A stretch of DNA of 58,900 nt, taken from Nemertoderma westbladi. Taxonomy: Eukaryota; Xenacoelomorpha; Nemertodermatida; Nemertodermatidae. Both the position numbers and the translations under genes were made by a program. Positions 21,026 through 30,537 of the stretch are shown piece by piece (the first letter of the stretch is position 1; every line of letters begins with the position of its first letter). The notes below the pieces were generated by a model. It saw nothing but the letters and a program-made list of their open reading frames with translations. It had not been told where the DNA came from and made no database searches. Where the stretch lies: NCBI GenBank assembly GCA_032718475.1, contig JAUCBJ010008789.1, positions 1 to 58,900 on the forward strand. The letters run 5' to 3'.

Positions 21026-22930
21026 ATGAGTGACAAACAAGACTATACGAAGAATACATCTACCGACTATGACTCATGTGACGCGGATAAGTCAGCAGCG
21101 GAAGAACTACAGGGGAAGACTCGCGAGCCTACCGAACCTACACCGTGTGCGTCACCAGTACATCCAACGGGAGTACCGGATGCCGTAGTACGAGGCGACG
21201 GCAGGACCGAGGACTTTCTAACTGTTCCGCAACCTAGATACAGGGAAACGGACATGGTAAGTTCAGCAGGAAGCCAGGAGAGTGTGGTTAGAAGCGTCGG
21301 CGGTTACATGGCGCATATTACCAGGAGTATTGGAGAAGGCCAACGCATATTAGACGAGTTGACCGCTCCGATGTCTCGATTCGAGTTCTACACCCTCCAG
21401 GTTAGAGTACAAAGTAGAGTACATAAGTCCGTAGATAACCTTATCAGTCTACAAGATCTAGCTAGACAGAGACAGGACATGGATACTCAACTTAGAATCC
21501 TCGAGAAACTAATGATCGCTAGAGAGAAACTGATTCAGTTTAAGTCGACGATTAGGCAGATACAACAGGAACAAGCAGACCAGTTGTTAGGTGAGTCAGT
21601 TTCGGACGAATTATTACAACCCGAGGAAGAACAGGAACTGTACCGACTGGATGGACAATTGAAACATCTGACGGACCACTTACGCATGTGCGGCGAGGAT
21701 GTCGGAGATTGGGAAACCGTGCCGGAGGCTACGAGGGAAACTTCACTCGCACAAATCGAATTAGTACCAGGAATACTAAATCAATCGTTGGTAAGTATTC
21801 GTAGCAAAATCGGCGAGGGAAGTATGGTCACGTCAGAAGTTGCTCGACAACAACAAGAGTTCTACCGACAACGACGAGAAATGGAAGAACAAGCTCAACT
21901 TCTAGTGATGCAGGCAGCAGTAGAGGAAGAGAAGCTACGCGTTGCGAATGTAGCGAGAATCTCTCATCTACAGGAACAAGCTGAATTAGAAGCAGCTGAA
22001 GTAGAAAGGTTAGAGGTAGACATTTCCCAACGAACGGCAGCGGCTGATTTAGCGCAACGAAACGCAGCGGCAGAATTAGAGCGACAAACGGCAGCGGCGG
22101 AATTAGAGCGAGAAAGGTTAGTTTCGGAAGCACGGGCCGAAATGAAAACACGGCAAATAAAAGCTCAATCAGCGATACGACAAGCAGAGTTTGAGGCGCA
22201 ACGACAACAAACGGAACAACGAGAGAAGACAGCTAAACTTCATTTCGAACTCGAGAAGAAGGCGAGAGAATTAGCGAACGCCGAGGAAGATCTGGATCAA
22301 AAGGCCTGCGATCGATCAATGAGATCTCGAGACGGACATGACTTGGACCAGATAGAGGTAAGACATCGCCAAATTCAGGAACGGAAGAAGGAAGGAAGCG
22401 TAGGAGCACCCGGACGGGAGCGACAATTAGTAAAAGACTTGTGTCAACGATTCCCACAAGTAACTCCTATGTTTGCACCAATTATGACTAAGGAACCTGT
22501 TTCGATTGCGGGTAGTAGTGATATTTCTCCTATCCATGGTGCGACGGAACACAGGTTGGTTATTCCGGACAAATTGATACCGTCAAGAGCAACGTCGTCG
22601 CCTATTTTGAAAGTCAAGGTAAGTAACCCACCGACTACCGATCGTAGTAGTTTATTGACCGGACCAGCACTACTAACGACAAAACAGGTGAGTCCACCTT
22701 TGACACCTAAACCGGTTACGCACTACGAATACCCAATGACGTTTAGGCCTACAAGGCCTTTGGATTCAAACGCTGTCGTCCGACCACCGTTCAACCAGTT
22801 TACATCGCAATCTACGACTTCGAGGAAGACTTGTGAGCCTACCGAACAACGGAGACCAGTGGATACGCGACCGAACCAGTTTACATCGCAATCTACGACT
22901 TCGAGGAAGACTTGTGAGCCTACCGAATAA
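21026..22930 (+). CDS. element B Gag, N-terminal coiled-coil part (ends at an in-frame TAA)
   Basis: 634 residues from a clear ATG (MSDKQ; element A has a similar MSDTK start). An acidic, low-complexity beginning is followed by a helical segment (about 75-260) and a strong Ala/Glu/Arg coiled coil (about 270-430), then a Pro/Ser/Thr-rich linker. The linker ends in an 81-bp tandem duplication (units at 22793 and 22874). The second unit contains TAA at 22928, where the first has a Gln codon, and the same frame then stays open to 24094. It is best read as the first part of a Gag of about 1,020 residues. An extended coiled-coil N-terminus is unusual for BEL/Pao Gag. Two copies of the B-specific 17-nt word lie at the stop and one near the start. 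Confidence 0.85.
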   Translation: MSDKQDYTKNTSTDYDSCDADKSAAEELQGKTREPTEPTPCASPVHPTGVPDAVVRGDGRTEDFLTVPQPRYRETDMVSSAGSQESVVRSVGGYMAHITRSIGEGQRILDELTAPMSRFEFYTLQVRVQSRVHKSVDNLISLQDLARQRQDMDTQLRILEKLMIAREKLIQFKSTIRQIQQEQADQLLGESVSDELLQPEEEQELYRLDGQLKHLTDHLRMCGEDVGDWETVPEATRETSLAQIELVPGILNQSLVSIRSKIGEGSMVTSEVARQQQEFYRQRREMEEQAQLLVMQAAVEEEKLRVANVARISHLQEQAELEAAEVERLEVDISQRTAAADLAQRNAAAELERQTAAAELERERLVSEARAEMKTRQIKAQSAIRQAEFEAQRQQTEQREKTAKLHFELEKKARELANAEEDLDQKACDRSMRSRDGHDLDQIEVRHRQIQERKKEGSVGAPGRERQLVKDLCQRFPQVTPMFAPIMTKEPVSIAGSSDISPIHGATEHRLVIPDKLIPSRATSSPILKVKVSNPPTTDRSSLLTGPALLTTKQVSPPLTPKPVTHYEYPMTFRPTRPLDSNAVVRPPFNQFTSQSTTSRKTCEPTEQRRPVDTRPNQFTSQSTTSRKTCEPTE

Positions 22931-24094
22931 CGGAGACCAGTGGATGATGTTCCGAAACGAAACGTCAGAATTCGTACGACGCAACGGACGCGAGCACGTC
23001 GACCACCATATCCAGATGATAGTAGTACTTCGAGCGAATCGGATTACCCGAAACGCGAGGTATTTAGAACAGGGGCGGCCGATGAATATAAACGCGAGCG
23101 TTCAGACAACTCCTTTGTAGACAATCCTCCACGAAATACACCAACACAGAAGGCGTTACAACCAACGGACGCAATCAGTACACAACAGTTCGCCGACATC
23201 CTGCGACCAGTTGTTAACAAGTTGGCTCAGATTGAGGAACGTCTGGATGAAGCTCAAACCGATAGTTCGAGGAACACTGAATTCGAACACAATAGACACC
23301 CGAAGGAACCACAAAGACCGGTACCTTCAAAGAACGCATCGTATCAGGGAACAGCGCCAAGAAGGGACATCAACCAGATTACCAACCAAGGACGCGAAAC
23401 TCTGAACGTTGCCGAGGAGATAGCGAAATTCGCAGCTAGACAAGGACTACCGGTGCAACAACCACCTAAGTTTTCCGGTAGCTCAAAACACTGGCACACT
23501 TTCGTAGACTATATCGAATCTCAGATCGCCGTGTGCGCCTTTACATCACGGGAGAAGTTTAATTACCTGCTTCAAACGTTGTCGGGAGAACCTAAACGTT
23601 TGGCGGAGACCTTCGTTGGTGTACCGGACACCTTTGAACTAGCGTACGATCGTTTAACTTCGATCTACGGAGGTACAGTCAGCATGGCCAGGTCAGTGAT
23701 AGAGGAACTCTGTAAGGGAGGGGCTATTACTAAACCCGTCGACTTATTGAAACTGGCTGACGAAATAAAGAACGCTATCACTACTTTGAGATCCATTGGA
23801 CAACTTGACTACGGGAATACCCCTACAGTCCTATTAAAGATCATAGGACGACTCCACCATCGACTTCGTCGGGAGTGGAGGAAGATCGAATACCAGCGGG
23901 AAGAGCGGGGTGGATTCTTAAAACTGGAAGATGTGTACCTTTTGATATCCAGGGAAGCAGTGGTAGAAACTCGATCCAACTACACTGACCAGCACATCGT
24001 AGCAGAAGGAATCACCTTGCCATCCTCAAACCGACAAAAACCCCAGACAACATCCACCAAGACGGCCACTTACGCCACACCGACGAAAACATGA
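22931..24094 (+). CDS. element B Gag, capsid-like DUF1759 region (ends at an in-frame TGA)
   Basis: Continues the frame of the preceding part without a shift. After an Arg/Pro-rich linker comes the DUF1759-type capsid core of Pao/BEL elements: PPKFSGSSKHWHTFVDYIES, then LLQTLSGEPKRLAE, then a LTSIYGG segment and LKIIGRLHHRLRREW. It would form the particle shell in the cytoplasm. The frame is closed by TGA at 24092-24094 and reopens at once as the zinc-knuckle and protease part of Pol. The stop could be a nonsense change or a readthrough site; the following CAATTC only partly resembles a CARYYA readthrough context. Confidence 0.8.
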   Translation, partial: RRPVDDVPKRNVRIRTTQRTRARRPPYPDDSSTSSESDYPKREVFRTGAADEYKRERSDNSFVDNPPRNTPTQKALQPTDAISTQQFADILRPVVNKLAQIEERLDEAQTDSSRNTEFEHNRHPKEPQRPVPSKNASYQGTAPRRDINQITNQGRETLNVAEEIAKFAARQGLPVQQPPKFSGSSKHWHTFVDYIESQIAVCAFTSREKFNYLLQTLSGEPKRLAETFVGVPDTFELAYDRLTSIYGGTVSMARSVIEELCKGGAITKPVDLLKLADEIKNAITTLRSIGQLDYGNTPTVLLKIIGRLHHRLRREWRKIEYQREERGGFLKLEDVYLLISREAVVETRSNYTDQHIVAEGITLPSSNRQKPQTTSTKTATYATPTKT

Positions 24095-27000
24095 CAATTC
24101 TCGGACGGTAGTAGGGTATCTGCGCCCATTGGGATAAAACAGACTAGACAGCAACTCAGTACAGACTTCAGCGGCTGCCAATACTGCGAGCATTTAGGCA
24201 AGCGGTATATCGGTCACAAGTTGAGAGGTTGTCGACAGTTTCGCGAGTTAAACTCGGAAGAACGACGGCTGCAGATACGGCCATTGGACTCTTGTTGGCG
24301 GTGTACGCGACACGGACACATCCGCAAAGATTGCCCAAATACCGACACTTGTCCATCCTGTGGACGCAACCACGACGGTCTGCTCCACACAGACAGCCAC
24401 ACGCCGACAAAACGCTTCGCCAGGGAACACCCGGAAGCAGCAGCGAAATGTAATACGGCCTACAAGAATCGAGAATCGAAAACGACTCCAACCTTCGTGA
24501 CACATATTAAGGATTGCTTCTCAGAACAATCCGGATCGTCGGACGAAGAGTCGGAAGACGACGACGTATATTCCGATGGAGACGAACAACCATCAATCGC
24601 GCTTCTGACGACTGACCAACTAAAGGGATTCAGCGTAATTCCGATTAAGATTACTGGCACAAAAGGAAGCAAGAGAATCTATGCTATCCTGGATTCAGCC
24701 TCATCTCACAGCTACGTGGATGAGCAGATAGCTGACGTCGTGACGGATCTCAGACAAGGTAAGCGCGTCAGTTACACCGTAAGTAGTATGCACGGACAAC
24801 GTGCAATACCGGTGACACAAGTTAAGTTAAACTTAGACACTCTTCTTCCAAAATCGCAACACAGCGAAAAGGAGAGGTCTGTGTTACCCTTTAAGGATTT
24901 GACTTTTGCGGCCACCAAGGACTTTAGTAACCTACTAGGTCCTGTCCCAGAACAATCCTTGGAGGACCGTAAGTATTTCAGACACCTTGGTGTACCTGAA
25001 TGTCCTGTCAATTATAGATCGGTAGCAATGCTGATCGGGACAGACCAATTCAACCTACATCAAGTGTGGGAAACCAGACCATCGGCAGTCGTAGCGGGAA
25101 ACGCATACGCCTGTAGAACGCCGATAGGGTGGTATACTCGAGCGCCTGTGCGCACACTGGACATAAGTGACGAGGAAGACGATATACAAAGTACATGTAG
25201 TTTATTAACTACAACGTCGACTCATTCCTTTTCACACGAAGTAGACTATACTACCTTACATACAAAACATGACAGACGTGTAACTAGTATGATAAGTCAC
25301 AAGGAGCAGCTAATCCACCAGGTGAGTTTAGAACTTGGGGAGAAGACGAGTCAGCCAGAGATTCCATCGACGACAGATGATAACGCCGGAAGGCTTGCGA
25401 GTCTACCTACCCCAATAACCTCAACAATACCCGTCGATATCGATGATGACGCGTTAAGAAATCATCAAGTGGAACAAGCTGCATTGGACAAAGAATTAAC
25501 GGAGAAGACTATCAGGTGGTTAGAACAAGATACAGCTGAACCTGGTAGCTACGAACCATGTATGCCGGAACAGGAGAAACAATCTTTGAAGATCATGGAA
25601 GATACTATCCGCCAGACGAAAGACGGACATTATGAGGTAGGGATGTTATGGCGTAGCCAAAGTCCTAAACTTATAAATAACTATCCACTAGCTTTAAGAC
25701 GACTACACTCAATACGACAACGTCTATTAAAGGACGAGAAAGCCCATCTGCAGTACAACACTCAGATGGAGACGTATTTGTCCAAGGGATACGCTATCCG
25801 AATGACTAACCCAGAGAGAGTGACTGACCAGACATACTACTTGCCACATCACTTCGTGAGACACCCCGACAAACCAGACAAAGTACGTGTAGTCAATGAC
25901 TGTGCGGCTCTGTTTGAGGGAATGTCCCTCAATAGCGAGTTGATGGATGGACCAAACATGAATAATTATCTTATGGGGGTGATTATGCGCTTCCGTCAGC
26001 GTCAAGTAGCTTTTACTTGCGACGTCGAAGCTATGATTCACCAAGTGAGAGCGTTAGAGCGAGACAGAGACAGTTTGAGGTTCCTCTGGTATCCGAAAGG
26101 AGACTTAAGTCTACCACCGGCGACTTACCAAATGCAAGTTCGCGTTTTCGGTGCCAGGGACAGCCCAAACTGTACGATGTACGCCCTAAAGCAAGCCGCT
26201 AAGGATCAGAAACACATGTATGACCCAGAGATAATTAAGATTGTGGAACGTGACTTTTACGTCGACGACGGTTTACAGAGTTGTGACACAGTAGAACGTG
26301 CTATAACAGTAGCACATCAATTACGGGACTGCTTAGCGGGCGGAGGTTTTAACCTCACCAAATTCGCCTCAAACAGTGCCGAATTAGTAGACTCATTCGG
26401 AACGACTGAGCGTGGAGGTGGTGACATAGACCTAGAGTTCGAACCACTACCGACGACCAAGGTGTTGGGGCTCTTTTGGGACCCAAACACGGACAACTTT
26501 CGAGTGAAGGTGAGACTGGACAGTCAAGAAAACACACTGACAAAGAGATCATGCTTGTCAAAATTGAGCCGATTGTTTGATCCATTAGGATTCATCAGTC
26601 CAATAATACTGCAAGCCCGCATTTATATGCGCAGTATTTGGAAGGATGGACTGACATGGGACGAGCCGATCTCATCAGACCAAGTGGACTTATGGAAGAC
26701 CTGGGAGGCAGAATTATCTTCGCTAGAGGATTATTCCATACCCAGAGTCTACTTTCCATTACAAACAACATTTCCTGACAACTTGGAATTACATTGTTTT
26801 TCCGACGCCAGTGACAACAGCTTTGGTGTGGCAGCGTACTTGCGCAGACAAGTAGACTCAGAAGAATTCGATGTTTCACTCATTACTTCTAAGGCAAAAA
26901 CAATGCCTACTAAGTATATGACGACACCACGAGCTGAGCTACAAGCCGCAACCCTGTCAACCACAATCGTGAACCTTATACAGACGGAACTACAGTCAAG

Positions 27001-29866
27001 TTTACAGATATTTTATTGGACTGACGCGACGTTGGTTTTATTTTACATAAACAACGACACACTTGAATTCAAGACATTCGTAGCTAACCGTCGCGCAGAA
27101 ATTCTAGACCGTTCAATAAAGGAAGATTGGCGACATTGTCCCGGACCACAAAACCCAGCCGATATTGCGTCAAGAGGAATGATGCCTGAGGAATTCTGTA
27201 AACCGGAGAACAAAGAATTTTGGCAACACGGACCACAATTCTTACAAAGATCAACACTAAATTGGCCACCACTATATGACAACAAGTCTAACACTATCCC
27301 TAAAGACGCGGAAATCAAAAAACCAAAGAAAGGGAAAGCAAAGAAAAGGACGGCGGCTAAACTCAAGAAAAAACCGAAGGCGAAATGGAAAGATATAACT
27401 TCAAAGGTCAAGAACGGAAGACTTGCGAGCCTTTCTACACCAGACATATCGCCAGACGGTCAACCAGACACGTTACTAGACGGTCAACCAGACGTTTTGC
27501 CAGACATGTCACAAAATGTTCTACCAGACACTAGTAACATACTGACAAATAGTAAAGCCGCAGTTTCTCTATTGGAGCGGCCTTCTATTGACAAACAACC
27601 AGATACGTTACTAGACGGTCAACCAGACGTTTTGCCAGACACGTCACTAGATATTTCGCCGGATGTTCCGCGAAACATTTTACCAGACATGTCACAAAAT
27701 GTTCTACCAGACACTAGTAACGTATTGACAAATAGTAAAGCCGCAGTTTCTCTATTGGAGCGGCCTTCTATTGACAAACAACCAGATATGTTACCAGACG
27801 GTCAACCAGACGTTTTGCCAGACACGTCACTAGATATTTCGCCGGATGTTCCGCGAAACATTTTACCAGACATGTCACAAAATGTTCTACCAGACACTAG
27901 TAACGTATTGACAAATAGTAAAGCCGCAGTTTCTCTATTGGAGCGGCCTTGTATTGACAAACTACCAATTTTGACACACTTGAGCAACCATAAGCACGGT
28001 GAAACCTCATGTATTACAGATGTGGGTAGTACCTACGCTAATGTAAATACAGGTGTTACTCTGCGCTCAAGAGACATACCAAACTTGCAACCTATGGTGA
28101 GACCCGGGATTAATATCGGCAGAAAATTAAGTTTACCGAAACCCACCGACCCCATAGAGTTCAAACCACCATTAACGATCGACTTACAAAGTACTGACAA
28201 CCAGGGTAAGAAGACGAAGAAGGACAAATTACTTGTAGACCCGGACGGATCAACAGTCAACAAGGGAATACCTACCGGCGGACCCGTGGGCCCTTCTAGT
28301 AAATCAAAACCTTCCAAATTCTCCATTGACTTACCTGATGACGTCACAAATACTCACGTCGACCGTATTGTAAACTTAACAGACTCTTGGACAAACGCTT
28401 GCCGAAAATTAGCGTGGATTGTACGTTTTGTACAATACGTTAAAGGCAAACGCGACTTTACACGTCGACTTACATTGGCTGAGATTGACAGGTGTGAGAT
28501 TAAATTAATTCGCCATTACCAACTGCGATATTTCGCACGCGAATTCACATCTATAAATCAAGGTCAACCAATCAAGTCGTCACCAATATTGAGTTGGAGT
28601 CCGATAATTTATAATGGCTTAATTTGTCATAAATCTCGGCTTCAAAACATTGACTTTAACACAAACTTTAGATACCCAATAATAATACCGCAGCATCACG
28701 AACTACAACGTGCAATGATACTGGACGCACATTTACATCTGAAACACGCTGGAAGACACCACTGTCTTTCCTACTTACGTACAAGATTTGTATTAATTAG
28801 ACCCAGTAAAGCATTAAGTTCAGTGACACGTACGTGTATTATTTGTAAAAAGGTACATTCTAGAATAGGTACCCAAGAAATGAGTGAACTTCCACAAGCA
28901 CGACTTCAAGCATTCAGACCACCTTTTACAGAGACTGGAATTGATTGCTTTGGTCCCATACATACGAAACGTGGACGTATACTAGTAAAACGCTGGGGAC
29001 TGATTTTCACATGTATGTCCAGTAGGGCAGTTCATATTGAACGTGTGATGGATCTTTCCACCAACGCGTTTATACTAGCATTGCGGCGATTTATCGCTAG
29101 ACGCGGACTAGTAAAATGCTTGTACTCAGACCAAGGGACAAACTTTGTTGGTGCTCGAAATGAGATTGCTAGAGCCTTTAAGAAATTAGATCATGATCAA
29201 ATCTCAAACGAACTACGTCCTTACAAGATTGTTTGGAAGTTTAATCCTCCAGATAGTCCATGGAGAGGCAGAGTCTGGGAGAGATTGATTAGATCTATAA
29301 AGACAGCCATGGCAAAGGTCATTCCAGTAAACCACTTATTGACAGACGACCAACTGACAACACTGTTTGTTGAAATCGAGGCAATACTAAATACTAGACC
29401 AATAGTATTAGTACCCGATGACAAACAATCTCAGTTTGCTTTGACACCGGCACACCTGCTAATGCAGGCACCGACCACATTGACGCCTATTTCTATTCCA
29501 ATAGAAGGCGATAGCTACGGTAGAAAAGCGTGGAAAATCACGCAACTACTAGCTAACAAATTCTGGGAAATATGGCAAAACCATTATTTGCCCTCTATTT
29601 CTGCCAGAACAACTTGGTACAATAACACCCGCGCATTAAAGCCGGGAGATCACGTGCTGTTAGCGGAAGTGAATCTAAAAAGACGCTTCTGGATAACAGG
29701 TGTAATTTTAACCACACATCCATCTATGGATGGAGTGACAAGAACTGTGACGGTACGGACAATTGACGGTCGTACAGTAGACAGACCGACTCAACGTCTC
29801 GTACTTCTTGAAGAGACTCGTAACGAATCTGGAGATTACAAATCTCCACCTAATATTAGTAAATAA
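24095..29866 (+). CDS. element B Pol: zinc knuckles, protease, RT, RNase H, integrase
   Basis: Same frame as gag, 1,923 codons with no stop. Counting from 24095: zinc-binding CQYC at about residue 28 and a CCHC knuckle CWRCTRHGHIRKDC at 67-80; DUF1758-type aspartic protease with LDSASS (Asp 200; DSA in place of DSG); Pao-type RT with YVDD intact at 722-725; RNase H with DASD near 904; a basic KKPKKGKAKKR stretch that could act as a nuclear signal; a 61-residue tandem repeat (27.44-27.96 kb); an HHCC integrase finger near 1545; DDE residues Asp 1617, Asp 1679 and Glu 1729; and a DUF5641-type C-terminal domain. All catalytic residues I checked are present. This is a BEL/Pao polyprotein with an unusually long RNase H-integrase spacer. 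Confidence 0.93.
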   Translation, partial: QFSDGSRVSAPIGIKQTRQQLSTDFSGCQYCEHLGKRYIGHKLRGCRQFRELNSEERRLQIRPLDSCWRCTRHGHIRKDCPNTDTCPSCGRNHDGLLHTDSHTPTKRFAREHPEAAAKCNTAYKNRESKTTPTFVTHIKDCFSEQSGSSDEESEDDDVYSDGDEQPSIALLTTDQLKGFSVIPIKITGTKGSKRIYAILDSASSHSYVDEQIADVVTDLRQGKRVSYTVSSMHGQRAIPVTQVKLNLDTLLPKSQHSEKERSVLPFKDLTFAATKDFSNLLGPVPEQSLEDRKYFRHLGVPECPVNYRSVAMLIGTDQFNLHQVWETRPSAVVAGNAYACRTPIGWYTRAPVRTLDISDEEDDIQSTCSLLTTTSTHSFSHEVDYTTLHTKHDRRVTSMISHKEQLIHQVSLELGEKTSQPEIPSTTDDNAGRLASLPTPITSTIPVDIDDDALRNHQVEQAALDKELTEKTIRWLEQDTAEPGSYEPCMPEQEKQSLKIMEDTIRQTKDGHYEVGMLWRSQSPKLINNYPLALRRLHSIRQRLLKDEKAHLQYNTQMETYLSKGYAIRMTNPERVTDQTYYLPHHFVRHPDKPDKVRVVNDCAALFEGMSLNSELMDGPNMNNYLMGVIMRFRQRQVAFTCDVEAMIHQVRALERDRDSLRFLWYPKGDLSLPPATYQMQVRVFGARDSPNCTMYALKQAAKDQKHMYDPEIIKIVERDFYVDDGLQSCDTVERAITVAHQLRDCLAGGGFNLTKFASNSAELVDSFGTTERGGGDIDLEFEPLPTTKVLGLFWDPNTDNFRVKVRLDSQENTLTKRSCLSKLSRLFDPLGFISPIILQARIYMRSIWKDGLTWDEPISSDQVDLWKTWEAELSSLEDYSIPRVYFPLQTTFPDNLELHCFSDASDNSFGVAAYLRRQVDSEEFDVSLITSKAKTMPTKYMTTPRAELQAATLSTTIVNLIQTELQSSLQIFYWTDATLVLFYINNDTLEFKTFVANRRAEILDRSIKEDWRHCPGPQNPADIASRGMMPEEFCKPENKEFWQHGPQFLQRSTLNWPPLYDNKSNTIPKDAEIKKPKKGKAKKRTAAKLKKKPKAKWKDITSKVKNGRLASLSTPDISPDGQPDTLLDGQPDVLPDMSQNVLPDTSNILTNSKAAVSLLERPSIDKQPDTLLDGQPDVLPDTSLDISPDVPRNILPDMSQNVLPDTSNVLTNSKAAVSLLERPSIDKQPDMLPDGQPDVLPDTSLDISPDVPRNILPDMSQNVLPDTSNVLTNSKAAVSLLERPCIDKLPILTHLSNHKHGETSCITDVGSTYANVNTGVTLRSRDIPNLQPMVRPGINIGRKLSLPKPTDPIEFKPPLTIDLQSTDNQGKKTKKDKLLVDPDGSTVNKGIPTGGPVGPSSKSKPSKFSIDLPDDVTNTHVDRIVNLTDSWTNACRKLAWIVRFVQYVKGKRDFTRRLTLAEIDRCEIKLIRHYQLRYFAREFTSINQGQPIKSSPILSWSPIIYNGLICHKSRLQNIDFNTNFRYPIIIPQHHELQRAMILDAHLHLKHAGRHHCLSYLRTRFVLIRPSKALSSVTRTCIICKKVHSRIGTQEMSELPQARLQAFRPPFTETGIDCFGPIHTKRGRILVKRWGLIFTCMSSRAVHIERVMDLSTNAFILALRRFIARRGLVKCLYSDQGTNFVGARNEIARAFKKLDHDQISNELRPYKIVWKFNPPDSPWRGRVWERLIRSIKTAMAKVIPVNHLLTDDQLTTLFVEIEAILNTRPIVLVPDDKQSQFALTPAHLLMQAPTTLTPISIPIEGDSYGRKAWKITQLLANKFWEIWQNHYLPSISARTTWYNNTRALKPGDHVLLAEVNLKRRFWITGVILTTHPSMDGVTRTVTVRTIDGRTVDRPTQRLVLLEETRNESGDYKSPPNISK
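27420..27960 (+). repeat. 183-bp (61-codon) in-frame tandem repeat in pol of element B
   Basis: Pro-Asp-rich repeat (QPDVLPDTSLDISPDVPRN type), one partial and two full units. Marker GGAGCGG recurs at 27574, 27757 and 27940, exactly 183 bases apart. It keeps the reading frame between RNase H and integrase. GGAGCGG is also the core of both elements' polypurine tracts. Confidence 0.9.
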
Positions 29867-30537
29867 TTAGGAGTTTACAAATAGATTTCCACGTACCTGT
29901 ACACTGTAGTAAGGACAGCGGTAGAATTCCATTGTCTTTATATGTGAACATTGAGGGTAGTACCCTTATGTGTCACATAGGAGCGGGATTTGTAGGTATA
30001 AGAAATGGAATTCTACTTGGAACTCACAATATTGAGACATTTTCGAAATTTTAGACAATCCATTTGGATTTGAAAAATTTTTAAAATTTTCTCCAGTGAA
30101 TAGATTTCAGGGTACAGTCGGGTGGAACTTAAAATTAGAGAAACAAGAGAGGCCAAGAGAGGCCTCTTGCGAGCCTTTCTTAAAATTTTAATTAAATTTT
30201 ACACGGTCTTGTTTCAATAAGTTACGTCAATAAATAGACTCCCCTATATTTATTACTAATTCTTGATTGCTTATTTTCTGATAATAGTTTGGGATCAAAA
30301 AGTGAGTATTTTAGACTCACAGCCAGTTTAGCCCAAATTCGTTTTTTATTTCGGCAAAAAATTTTAGATAAGAAGCAGCGTGTCATTAAAGAAACCCTAG
30401 ATCTTAGGCTATGGGTAGGAGGTTAGAGCGTTGTCGAGCCAAAAGGGCAGACGAAACTCTCACGTCTCCTCACAACTAACTACAAACTCTGTTGTATTCC
30501 CTCTAGTAGTAATGATTATGTAACTACACCTCTAATT
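29867..30537 (+). other. pol-ORF3 spacer of element B with candidate splice acceptors
   Basis: No gene. It contains one degenerate copy of the 17-nt word (about 30160-30183) and two good 3' splice-site candidates: TACTAAT plus a pyrimidine-rich tract ending AG at 30287, and AACTAAC plus a pyrimidine tract ending CTAG at 30506, 32 bases before the ORF3 ATG. A three-codon upstream ATG frame lies at 30512. Confidence 0.5.
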
